DNA of 64,000 nucleotides from Hymenoscyphus infarciens. Lineage: Eukaryota; Ascomycota; Leotiomycetes; Helotiales; Helotiaceae. Shown here piece by piece: positions 9,964 to 21,205 of this stretch. Position numbers and translations under genes: made by a program. Under the pieces are notes generated by a model. The model was given only the letters and a program-made list of their open reading frames with translations. It was not told the DNA's origin and made no database searches. Position 1 is the stretch's first letter. Every line of letters begins with the position of its first letter. Location: NCBI GenBank assembly GCA_001414345.1, contig LLCB01000142.1, forward strand, positions 1 to 64,000, given 5' to 3'.

Positions 9964-12900
9964 CTACACCTCTTTGACCTCCCTCTTCTTCTCCCCTCCC
10001 TTGATTTTCTTAACCATCCAACCAAACCCCCTCTCTACACCCTCAAACAAACTCGCAACCCCAAAGCTCCACCCTTTCACTCTAACCGTGTAAATAAAGA
10101 AATAAACCAATCCCCAATTCGTAAAGCAGAACGCAAGGAAGATGCCGAAATACCTCCATTTATCTCCCGGGGTAATATTGAGCGTCCTCATATACTCCTC
10201 TCCATTCCTATACTGACAGAACCCACAATTCGTCGTGTCATCGGGATTTATGAGGTATCCTTGTCCAAATTGGGTGACAAAGTCGCGGGCGTAAGTGAGG
10301 CATGAGGAGCCAGGGGGTGGGTTGAAATATGCTGCTTCGGTTGGGGCACAGGAGATTTCGGTTCCGGGGAGCGTAGCGGAGAGGACGCCGCCGATCCAGT
10401 AGGTTGAGGGATTGAGCCAGTACATCCAGTACCTCCAAAATGGAGTGATAGCGTCATAGGGACGGACTACTCCGTTGAATAGGGAGAAAATGACGAAGAA
10501 CGAGGGAAGAATGTTGGAGATTACTGTGAATGAGGGGGCGAAGGCGCAGATCCACTGGCCCCATGATGCTTGGAATAGGAACTGAGGTTTGGGTTAGTCT
10601 GTTCCGCGAGTTTCAAGAGAGGGAGTAGGCACTTACGAAAAGAACGACCATGAGAAAGACGTAGCCAGAAGTTGAGGAATCACTTGGAAGACCCGTTGCC
10701 CAGTACCAAAGAGCCCAGTAAATCGTTGCTCCAAAGATTGCAATTGGGATCTCGGCCAATACGTTGGCACTGCAAAAGGCAAACCATCCATAAATGCGAG
10801 ATGGGAGTTCTCTCGCTTCCCAGAGTGCTCTATTGCCATAGAATTTTGGAACAACTCCATTGACAATGGTAGGAGGTATCAAAAGAATCAAGAATGAAGT
10901 AAACATCCGATTTTGCATATCAGCAATCGTGTTACCCAAAGAGTAAAACGTGAAACCGTTAAAGATACCAATGATGACGGAGGTGAAGATTTTTCCATAC
11001 AGATAAGAGGGATCTCTCCAATAGTTGACAAAAAGACGTTTCGTGAGCTCGGCGGTTTGAGAGAAAACGGTTGAAGCGAATTCGTGCTGCTGGATATTCA
11101 AATTAGGTTCAAATTCCCCTCTTTCGGCTTTGATTCTCTGAATTTCTTCGTTGAGTTGTTTCGCTTGTTTGGATTCGCGCCATTCGTCACTCCAGTTTAG
11201 TCTTTTTCCGTCTTCTCGTTTTCCTCCTTTGGCAGCTGTTTCTAGGATGAACTCGGCTACGTTCTTAGTTGGCGGACATTGCACTCCTCGATCGGCAAAA
11301 TATTTGATGACATCCGAGCCGTTTTCTCCAATGGGTCCGAAATAGAAGGTGTTGCCGTTGGGATTCAAGCCAAGAACCATATCAAATTGCTGAAATAAGT
11401 TGGCGGACGGCTGATGGATAGTACAGACAATTGCTTGACCAGCTTGAGTGAGTTTCTTCAAGAAGCGGATGATACTGTCTGCACTCTGGCTATCAAGACC
11501 TGAAGTGGGCTCGTCTAAAAATAGGAGAAGGTTGGGTTTCGCTGCCAGTTCGACACCAATCGTAACTCTCTTTCGTGGTTCAACTCCAAGAGATCTTATC
11601 AAAACATCCTTTATTTCACGAAGTTCGAGAAGGTCAATTATTTTGTCGACATAGGCGAGTTTCTCTGCTCTGGAAACATCGCGGTCCTGTCGGAGAATGG
11701 CTGAGAATTGTAATGCTTCTTCGATGGTTTGTGTACCATCGTGAAGGTCCATCTGCTCACAGAAACCGGTTCCTCTTTGGAATTCTGTCCCAAGTGATCG
11801 TCCGTCAACCAACATGTGTCCAGAGACCACACCCATCTTTTGACGTTGGGAAAGAGTGTTTAGCAGAGTTGTTTTGCCTGCACCAGAAGCACCCATTAAA
11901 GCGATCACTATAGAACTCGGTTAGTTTATCCACCAAAAAGAGTTGTCAGGAACAATTAGAAGTACTTACTGCAACCAGGTTTGGCATAACCACTGACTTT
12001 ATTCAATAGTTGGCGCTCACCACCATTGTAAGGTACCGTATAGGAGACATTTTCCCAAGTAAACACACTTCCAGCTCCCTCAATTTCTCGCAAAATCTCC
12101 TCTTCTTGGGCGTGGGAAAGAGTTCTGCTTGGTCGAACGGATGTACTCGATGGTTCGCTTGCACCCTTTTCGACATCTGAGGCTGGTTCAATAGCTCCTT
12201 TGACTTTGTTCTTCGTCGTTTTACTCTTGATGAACTCCAGAGCTCCTCCCCCACCAGCAGTAAAGTTGAAAAGTTCGGATCCTGCTGCAGTGACGAGTAT
12301 GTAGAGAACCGTAAATGCAATTACTACGAACTTTATTAGTTCTCAGGTCTCGGAGCTGTTTTCTTGGGACCAAGTAGACTTACCAACGCCAAAATTTCTC
12401 CACAAATTACTTCTCGAGTAATCAAGAGCAGTCTTCAAATATCTCGATCCAGGTACGTTCAAAGAGCCGATTTGCGCACCAGGTGTAGCACAACCCTGAT
12501 AAAGCGGGTTATTGTACCCGGGTCCTGACGGAACAATTTGCTCGGGAGCACACTCTATCTCTTTATTTCCAAACTCGTTCGAAAGAACTGCCTCGAAGCT
12601 GTAGGCGACAGGATTGACGTAATACAACCAACCAAACCAGATATACTGTGAAATCAACTGTGGTTTGGCAATCACGTATCCAGTATAGATACTTGGAAAT
12701 TATTAGCTTGGGCGATTTAGAAAAAGGGAGAAGGGACAACCTACATCAAGAGGTTCAGTGCTGTTCCAGAAAATCTCACAGCATCATCGATTGTTGGGGA
12801 GAGAGCTGCGAACATTCGATATAGTGAGGTGATACATAGGGTGCTGATATAGATGAAGAGGAAATAAATCCAGAATTTGCTTGCATCAACATCAAGTCCA

Positions 12901-15116
12901 GTTAAGAAATACTATGGTCTAATTAGCAGTCGAATCAATATCTCAGTGGGTGGCGTTGCTTACCATAATTACTGAAAATGGTGCAACATACATCAGTATC
13001 TGCGGTAAATCTTGAAGCACTCGCGCAATAACAACCGCCGAAGGTCGATAGAAAGCATAATCGTTATGTCTTGCAATAACTGCTCTTCCACCAACGGCTT
13101 TCATCAACTCCGATAATTGAAGCCACCCCAGAAATAGGATGGAGAAGAATAGAGTCCCACCGCGCGAGAAAGTACCCATGGTATCGGTCGTTTGACCATA
13201 GAAAAGAGAGCCGAAAATGAAAGCGTTGGAGATGATAACGAAGAATTTGGTGTATAAACTTGTCTTGTCACCCCAGGTGAGCCAAAATTCACGTTTGGTA
13301 CAAGCAAGAACCTGTCTGATGAAAGATACCGTGTAAGGTGAGCGTTTGGAGACAGTTTTTGACTTGCCCTCTTGGACTGTCTGCTTGAACTCTCTAGCAT
13401 CGGCATGGTCAGACTCCCGTAACATTGTCTCGTAAGAATCAATATCGTGGAGAACATGCTTGTAGGATTCGCTTTCACGAAAGGCCTTCTCCAATTCAAT
13501 GGGCCCTTTAGGAACTGGGCCTTCGAAATCGTCTCGGAATTTGCGTTCATCTGGATCGGTAATAGAGGTTAAGAAGTCGGGAGTAGTTTTCCTATCTGGA
13601 CAAAGATAACCTAGGTTCTCAAAGTATTGTTTGGCTTCATTTGCAGGCCCTATTCTGTATGTTAGATTCGCTGAGTATGAAATTGTGGTTTGTGGGCATT
13701 GGCCATACCCTGGTAAATCATTCTTCCTTCATCAATCACCAAAACCTTGTCCATCAGCTCATAGATTCCTTCTCCAGCTTGGTAAAGTGTGACCAAAGTT
13801 GTGCGGTTTGAAATGTCAGTCATAACTCGAAGACTGTTGGCATAGTCCAGAGCGGTCGAAGCATCCAGTCCCCGCGTGCTATTGTCCCAAGATACTACAG
13901 TTGATTTTGTAGCCAAGGTCTCTGCAATTGATACACGTTTTCGTTCTCCACCAGAGATCCCTCGCACGAAAGCCTACCCGTAATTAGATACTAATTCTGG
14001 TAGGAAGAGTGCAACGTAAAAGAGGATTTTATACTTACATCACCAACTAAAGTATGTCGTGTGTGAGTTATACCAAACATCTTGAGTAAAGCCCCAATGA
14101 TGACCGGAATATCTCCCTTCTCATGCTTCCGCGTCTTGTTGGAAAGCGAAAAGTCCAAGGTCTGCTCCACAGTGAGTGTGGGGAAGTGTAGATCATCTTC
14201 CTCATTATAAACAACTTCTCCACGATAATTTTCAAGTTGCTCTTTAGCAGGAATGCCACCATAGGAGACATCTCCAGTCACACCTGCAAATCCTTCTCGT
14301 TTGTTTGAGATGGCTTTCAAAAAAGTGCTACATCCACTCCCTGGCCGACCAAGAACTAGAAGAATCTCCCCATCTCTCACAACGCCACTGAAATCGTGGA
14401 TGAGATCCCTCCGCTCGCCTTGTGTGCCAAGCTGGGGTAAGAATGGTACGAATCTTGACAGTAATCTGTAAAAATCCGGGCCAAAAGTCTACCAAAAGTG
14501 GTTAGAATTATATATGGAGATAACAGAGCGGAATTGAACTTACTCCCATGATTGCTCCGGGTAAGGTTTTGACAAAAGTCGTAGTGGCGCCGACCCCCTC
14601 AACCGTCAAATTTTTGTAGACCACACCCACCTTCTTCGCCGATTTTCCTTCTTGGCGCTTTTCAAAAAACCCATCTTTGAGGAAGTCGCTCAGCTCGAAA
14701 TCCTCTTCCTCATCAGTTATTTCCGGCTTCTCCTGTTGCTCAATATCTTCAATATCATGTTGTGGTTCAGCGGCGACATGTGACCGTCGACTAGCTTGAC
14801 TTGCTCCGGTCGTCATTCTCCCCAACCCAGATCTAGTGGGGTGAGATTTATCTGTTTTTGCGCTTCGGGTTTTTGAAAGCTGGGTCAACTCGCGTCTCAT
14901 TTCTTCGTACTCCAGCATGGCAGTCCGTAAATTGACCGGCCCCCCAATGTCCCTCTCACCCCAGGTTCCACTGAGGTTGCCAACTTCATTGTCGGAAGAT
15001 GAAGATGAGGCCTCTTCGCGTGCACGACGGTGTTCTTCTGTCTCGTCGACATTGTGCAATGGAACTCCTGTCCCTTCGTTGGCAGGGCGTTCTGCTGGAC
15101 CTGCAGTGTAAAACAT
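9964..15116 (-). CDS. PDR-type (ABCG) multidrug ABC transporter
   Basis: Full-size pleiotropic drug resistance transporter, plasma membrane, ATP-driven export of xenobiotics, lipids or metabolites. Nine exons join in frame to 1563 residues: 15116-14544, 14488-14039, 13973-13709, 13649-12964, 12911-12745, 12691-12384, 12323-11970, 11907-10637, 10581-9964. Order is NBD1-TMD1-NBD2-TMD2. NBD1 has Walker A GRPGSGCS (238-245, Cys244 in place of Lys, normal for the family), signature [10 protein letters not shown] (345-354) and degenerate Walker [12 protein letters not shown]2 has canonical Walker A GASGAGKT (K946), a degenerate signature LGVEPRKR (1041-1048) and Walker B LLLFLDEP (D1066, E1067). 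The N-terminal 190 residues are acidic, Ser-rich and cytosolic. The C-terminal extracellular loop has paired cysteines, as is typical. No frameshift or stop is needed, so the gene looks intact although its 3' end lies about 130 bp from the RIP island. Substrate cannot be read from sequence. Confidence 0.93.
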
Positions 15117-16188
15117 GACGGCAGGATGATTACTGCTCGTTGACTTTCAACCACGCCCGGGAGAAACGAAAAGAAGGAAGTCTGGGAGCCAAGCTAAGAG
15201 AGTAGGGAAAATGCTAATTTAGCACAGATTTCAGGAGTTTAGTCCTAACTCCTACTCGGTTGTGTTACAATTCACCATCTCGATTACCAACCAAACTTGC
15301 CCAAGTTTCTTACAAACCCCAAGATGCTTCAAGGTTGGTGGTATTGCATTGTGGGCCGCCAATGAGTTTCATCCAACGTAATCTTGTGGTATGGGAAAAA
15401 GCAACGAAGGCATTGGCTCTTCGGGATTTTAGGACCAGCTGAGTCACGCCAATGCTGATCGACAGTGTGGTCTCTGATAAGAAGATTAAGCTCATTAGAA
15501 AAACTCGATGGCGGTCTGCGGAGGAACAGCCGTGCGGAGCTCTTTCTGGATATATGGAGATTGCCCAGGACCCGATTAGAAATCAACGACGCACATAAGT
15601 GGTGGTCAGCTTCAGCCTTCATCGCGATGGAATGCACACCGACATCAGATCCTCAAATATGTACTAGTGTACGGCACTCCGTGTCGATGGATGATGATAT
15701 TGGTACTGCTAGTGATAATGCTAGTTGCTTTCTGACGTTGGAGTGGACACAAGAAAGAACTTTTCTAGCCTTCTTCGGGAACAAAATTTAAACGCCTAAC
15801 GCCAACGGGGATAACTTGATGCAGCCAGATCAACATCAACATGAGTAATGCTCATCTTAGCCTTAAATTTTCTTAATTTTGACGGCACATGAAGCACCAT
15901 ATATATCCTTCGTCTTAAAGCCGAAAGATGAAATTATCCTGTTGTCATTTATCCAAGCGACTTGTGGATTAAGTTTGAGGCGGAACTAGGAATTCGTAAC
16001 TAGCGAATAGTTAACTAACTCTCCTCTACTCCTTCTATTGTTCATCCGAGACTCGATAAATTGACTCTATTATCCTAGGAGGCTTAAATATTTAAGATTC
16101 CAACATGTTTAGTGTTCTAAAGGAGTTGGAACAATTGTAGAAGTGTAAGTACTTTGAGAATATATTTACGACTTCCTATAGCCCTTAG
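15117..16188. other. Upstream region of the ABC transporter gene
   Basis: No recognisable gene. Open frames here are short and lack motifs. This stretch should hold the promoter of the ABC transporter. I could not single out a convincing drug-response element. Confidence 0.4.
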
Positions 16189-16190
16189 TA

Positions 16191-16401
16191 AGAAACATAG
16201 GCTTTGCTCCAAGTATACCCGCTTTTATAAATATTATACGAAAGAGTCTAGGAAAACGAGATTCATTCTTTATAAAGGTTTAGAAGAATAGGGAAACTGA
16301 TTTCTCTATTCTCCTAGAGCTTTAGTATAATAGTTGAGATTATATTAAGTTTCTAGAGCAATAGATAGAGGGGGTGTACTTGGAGCAAAGCTCGGGATTC
16401 T
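16191..16401. mobile_element. 211-bp MITE-like TIR element, TA target site
   Basis: The left end AGAAACATAGGCTTTGCTCC and the inverted right end AGAATCCCGAGCTTTGCTCC continue through AAGTA. A 15-bp core (GCTTTGCTCCAAGTA) is identical in both arms and about 25 of 32 bases match overall. TA dinucleotides flank it at 16189-16190 and 16402-16403. There is no coding capacity, so it fits a non-autonomous miniature inverted-repeat element. Confidence 0.7.
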
Positions 16402-16679
16402 TACCTGTTAATCTCGATTCAACGTGAATATTTCCAGTTATATCGCGGCGGTTCCGATAGTAGCTACTTAAGAAATACCCTAAAAAAATGACGCCAAGTA
16501 ATCCCGCAGCTATTTCAAATCGACATCCGTCTAGGCAAAAATGACTTTTGCTAAATCGCTTCGCAGTTTTAACTAATTCGCTTACTACTAACCTAATTAG
16601 AAGTATATCGATATGAATACTATATAGAAGTTACTACTTATTAAACACTTAAATCATATCTTACTAACTCTTACTCGAG

Positions 16680-16724
16680 CCCTAACCCAGACCCGAGCCC
16701 TAACCCTAAGTAACTCTAACCCAG
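16680..16724 (+). repeat. Short interstitial telomere-like sequence
   Basis: Contains CCCTAACCC, CCCTAACCCTAA and CTCTAACCCA within 45 bp, resembling degenerate copies of the fungal telomere repeat TTAGGG on the opposite strand. It may be a relic of telomere joining or repair, or chance in C/T-rich DNA. Confidence 0.4.
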
Positions 16725-17749
16725 AAAACTAGGTCACTGTCCCGTGGATTTGAGAATTGGAGTTTTGAGTGCGTTGTACCTGATCGGGTTAGCGTAGAGC
16801 GATTTAGTCAAAACAGCGAAGCGATTTAGTAGAAATCTAGCGGTCTTCTCCAGCTACCTGGTTCTCGATCTACAACCCTTTGACAACTTAATAATCGACT
16901 CAAGATACATACCTGGGCTAAAAAATCAAGTTTATCCACTGGAAAATAGTGGAAATCCTTTGCATGAGGGAAACCTCAAGGTTTTCTTATTTAGAAACCA
17001 GTGCATATCTAAATAAAAACAATGCCACATGACAGTTGGTCAATTTTTGAATAATGCTTTAAGTGCAGGTCGAAACTCTGGAAATAATTATACTGCTATT
17101 CTGTGACTATTTTCTAAATCCACTGTACAACATCTTCTTAATACTTCTTTTAATAGAAGGAATTTCTTACACACGTGATTATCTAACGTGAGAGAAAAAG
17201 TCCTCTAGATAGGACCTTCTAGTAAAAGGTTACGAATCAAATAAACCAACAATACCCTAGCTCTGAGAAAGAAACCGAAAACTTCCATTTCCTTCCCACG
17301 CCCTCGATTTCTATAAGAAAAGAACTTATCAAGTACTTGCACCGGCGAGGGAAGTTGAAACTCAAGAAGACGAGAGAAAAGTTTCGAAGAAGAATTCAAA
17401 AACTCCAACGTCTCTTTTATACGACATTCCCATTCACATATAAAATTCCCAACGTTCTCAACCCCCCCTCCCCCACCCCACCCCCAATCAATGACAGTGA
17501 CGCGTTAGTGTGTCACCAGATCTCCTCACTTCCCAAAGTAAACCGACCAAGTCCGAATCCATCTCAAAACAGGACCTTAATCTAACCACGTTCTCTCTTA
17601 TATCTTTAATCCCTACTAATAAACAGGTGAACGAAAGGTTTAAAATCGATAATAAACCTTAAAACGATAGTACCATCTATCTAGCTTTAAGTGTAGTTTA
17701 CTATATACACTATGATGCTGGAGTACATAGTGGGGTATTTACATATATA
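16725..17749. other. Gene-poor stretch
   Basis: No supported gene. Contains a C-rich run near 17461-17487. The small open frames at 17205-17585 overlap on opposite strands and have no recognisable motif. Confidence 0.4.
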
Positions 17750-17922
17750 CAGACTGTTCTCTTAATTCACCGTAAAAAGGATAAATGAGCACTGATTTTA
17801 CGCTAACCCAAACTCACTTGAAACCATTATTTTGGTGACAAAAGTTTATTATAACTGTAAAAAATCCCTACAACTTTAAATAGGGGTTATATACTTTTAC
17901 GGTGAATTGACCTAATAGTCTG
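17750..17922. mobile_element. 173-bp MITE-like TIR element, TA target site
   Basis: The left end starts CAGACTGTTC and the inverted right end CAGACTATTA. Both arms share the identical 14-mer AATTCACCGTAAAA at the same offset (about 14 bases in). TA flanks both sides (17748-17749 and 17923-17924). Non-coding; the TIRs differ from those at 16191 and 62762, so it is a separate family. Confidence 0.7.
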
Positions 17923-17924
17923 TA

Positions 17925-20900
17925 CACATTCAAAACTTTCACGAAGGTTTCCTAACCATCACCCTTTAAGAGAAAGCTTCAGCCATGGAATCAGAAAGAT
18001 CCTTCACTCCAGGTATTTGACCTGCAGCCAAAATATCGCTTCTGCGTCACTTCGAGATTTGAAGAACAGAACACGATTTTTATAGAACAACCCCAGCTTA
18101 ACAACTCTTACACCCCAAGTATAAAAATCGAAGGTGGCGACAATAGTGCTAATTCGACAACAACCGAATAACAGAAGTTCGTGAACGATAACTCCTCTTA
18201 TTCTCTTTCTTCTGAGCGGCTGAACTAGTAACCTAAATACTTGTCTTACCTCCCGGTCATTCCTTACCTGTCATGTCAGCTTCTTAGAACGACGCCAATG
18301 TAAAATGCTGCTGGGCCTACACAAGAAATCCCTGCTTAAAAGACAAGCCGCTTGATCAACTTCCATTCTCCTCTGATGGTTCCATGTTTCCTTTTGATGA
18401 AATCTCTCTGCGTCGTTTTGTAAAAGTATAAAAAGAAATCCAAACTGTGACAGAAAACAAGGCCTACCCCGATTTTGGGAGCCGAAGTTTCGCCATCTGA
18501 AACTATTTTGATATCCCGAAAAAATGACGTGTTCTGCTTCATAATCCAGAGATACTTCCTCTCGAAAACCTAATATGTCGTTCATTACTTTACAAGTCAT
18601 CTGTACAAATCAAGAGGGGAAAATAGCTGGCCGAAACAATTGCCTTTCTAAGCTTTCTGGCCCACATGTCTGGAGAAGAAGTCTATTTGGCGGAACCTTT
18701 TGTGAAATGATAATCACTGCAATGGTCCCCCCGTTTTTGTAGCGAAGATTCGGAAAAACCAGCCGCTGGGTGGGATTCTTCAAGATTGCTGAGACAAAAT
18801 GAACCCCCTTTTTGGGATGTACGTGCATGTCAAATCCACCCTTAGATCGAAAATTTCTGCTGTCTAGTGGCAAAGTACGAAGTAAGTAAAAACTTTGCTT
18901 GTAGGAATCCGAATAACGTGCCCCCTAATGTGTTGGTGCAGTATGGTTATATTTCGGTGGGATGGTGTCTCCTGCAACTAGGAATCGTCGTGGTAAGTGA
19001 TTTTGGATGGAGAAACTCTAGGGGGCAACGGTGTCCTTATCAACAAGAACACACCAATTCGTTCCCTTTCCGGTAAGTGACGGCATACGAAGTTTTATCA
19101 AAAAGCTTCTACGAAGTAAAACGTACTTGTCTCCCCTGTAACACGTGGATGATGAATCTTTGAGTAAGCGTATGGATATGGCTTGGCATACTAACATCGA
19201 CCGACGAAACGGAGAAGAGAATAACGGAAATAACAGGGCATAGGTGAAAGTCGAACTGCCGAAGTTTCGAAAGGAGAGACGACTGATTTTCAAGCGTCTA
19301 ATGTAAAAGTGGTTTCGGAATGAATTCCGAGGCCTGAACGACCCACGTCACTCTGGATTTTGGGAATCGCCATCATGGCTTGAGAGCGAATTCGCTTCCC
19401 TGTGGGTAATAACCGTGTTATCTCCGTTCCGTCCACTTATATCCTTTGCAGGTGGCAGGCGTTGGCCCAAGGTGTCATCGGAAGTGTCGAGCCGTGAAGG
19501 CTTTGGAATTTTCCCGGTGCGGTCCTCGGAATACTAGGGCTTGGAAAATGTTCTGCTCTTTTACTCTTTTTCCCTCTTTCTTCGAGAGCCATCTGGAGAT
19601 TCAAATGAGCATTTCAAGATGTTGATCAGTCGGAAAATTCAAATCTCTGTTGTTGGATTGTTGGAGTGTCGTAGGACTCGAGTCAGAATGGAGGCTGACC
19701 GGCAATAATCTGAGTAATAAACTGAACCCAAACCGAATTAAGCGCGGGGAGTTTCCAAGGGTTTTAATTTTTTTTTGGGGCAACGCTTCCTCGACTTCCA
19801 AACCTTGTGCCAGGGATCCTTCCTTCACTTATCCGTCGGCTTTTGAAAAAGCGACTGGCTGCTGGAAGTTCTTTATCGATCAGATTCTACCTTCAACCAA
19901 ACTCTAGATTCCAACTCGGAACTCGGCACTCTTTATGAAAGAATACTTAACATTGTCACTTTCTCCGGCGGGGCTGCTGTGCCGCCGCCGTGATAATGTG
20001 ATTATATATCCTCCGTCGTACCCCATATATGTGGAATTTTGGCGCGGAATCTGCGCGCTGCAGTCCTGATTCTCTCGATTTTGAAGCAACTCGAATCGGG
20101 CGAGGGTCGTACACGACGTCCCGTCTCCGACCTGGCCTGATTGGGATGCTACACTGTTGCCGCAAATGCAGCCTCACGGTTAATCGGGTTCTTCCCAGTT
20201 CCCAAGAGACAAAGAGTCCCCCTCCAAGCCCAACCCAACCTCGCGCCATTCCCCCATGCCAGATTGCATGGCGCTCTGAAAATTGTGTTGTCCGTCTTGG
20301 CTTTTGGTGCCGGAGCCGTGTCAGCCTGTGGGAAGTAATTGCTGGTTGTCGAAACACTTCTTTTCGATGTGCTGTGACGTATTTACAGAGACATGAGCGA
20401 CGCGACGCGACCCAGCTTTCAGGCGGCTGGCGGGAGGTGAACGCGGCAGCTAGTACGCCGAGCTGAGAGCAGATCCGGAGTTTGGTGTTGTCGTGTTGTG
20501 GCGGGCGTCTTTGGCAGGCATGTTGTGGGCTCGCAATCTAAAAGCCAATTAATTAGTTGGATGTGTTCTCCTGTTCAAAATGACCCTCGGGGAGGGGATA
20601 AGCCAAACCCCCAATATTGACGACTCGTTCGAAGGTTGAGATTCCCGTCGATACCAGATTTTTGATATTGAGTACTAGTAGGACGTGTCGTGTCGTGTCG
20701 TATCATATACTGTGGCTGGTGAGGGCCCTTGAGAAGGGACTTCTCCACCTGAAGTACTTACCTAAGTAGCATGGGCATTGGACTGCAGCGTTGTATCTGT
20801 ACGGACCTCGAGTACGGAGTATATCCGGCTGGCAGCTGCAGCCCAGGTGGGTACCCACTGCCCAGGTGCTGGAGGGTGCGGGTGCAGCACCTCGTTCAAT

Positions 20901-21139
20901 CGTTCTACCCTTGAACCCAAAGCCTGTCTCTGTTCCTCCACTGTTTGCGGGTGTGTTCAGTGAGCGCCCAGCAGCCAGGTGGTGGTGGAGTCACTGGAGG
21001 GGTGGAGAGAGGAGACGAGAGGGGTGGAGACGCTATACTTTACCAACAAGTCCTTAGGTTGAAGTCCCCTCCCCCCCTCAAGCCCTGGTCCCGGGCAAGC
21101 TATCCTCGACCTCCGGCGTGCACCGCACCGTTATGCTAA
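17925..21139. other. 3.2-kb gene-poor region, upstream of the dual zinc regulator
   Basis: No supported gene. Several 60-145-codon open frames exist on both strands, but they overlap one another and show no family motif. The stretch from about 20000 is higher in GC and contains short repeats such as GTCGTGTCGTGTCG near 20688. It probably includes the long promoter and 5' UTR of the regulator starting at 21206. Confidence 0.4.
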
Positions 21140-21205
21140 ATGATAACCTCCTCTCCATATCGACGTCCTCGACGCCTCTGCTCTGCCTCTGATGGTCCCG
21201 ACACA

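Noticed and set aside
18271..19293. Cluster of small frames on both strands
   Set aside because: They overlap each other, contain no conserved block, and lie in gene-poor DNA.
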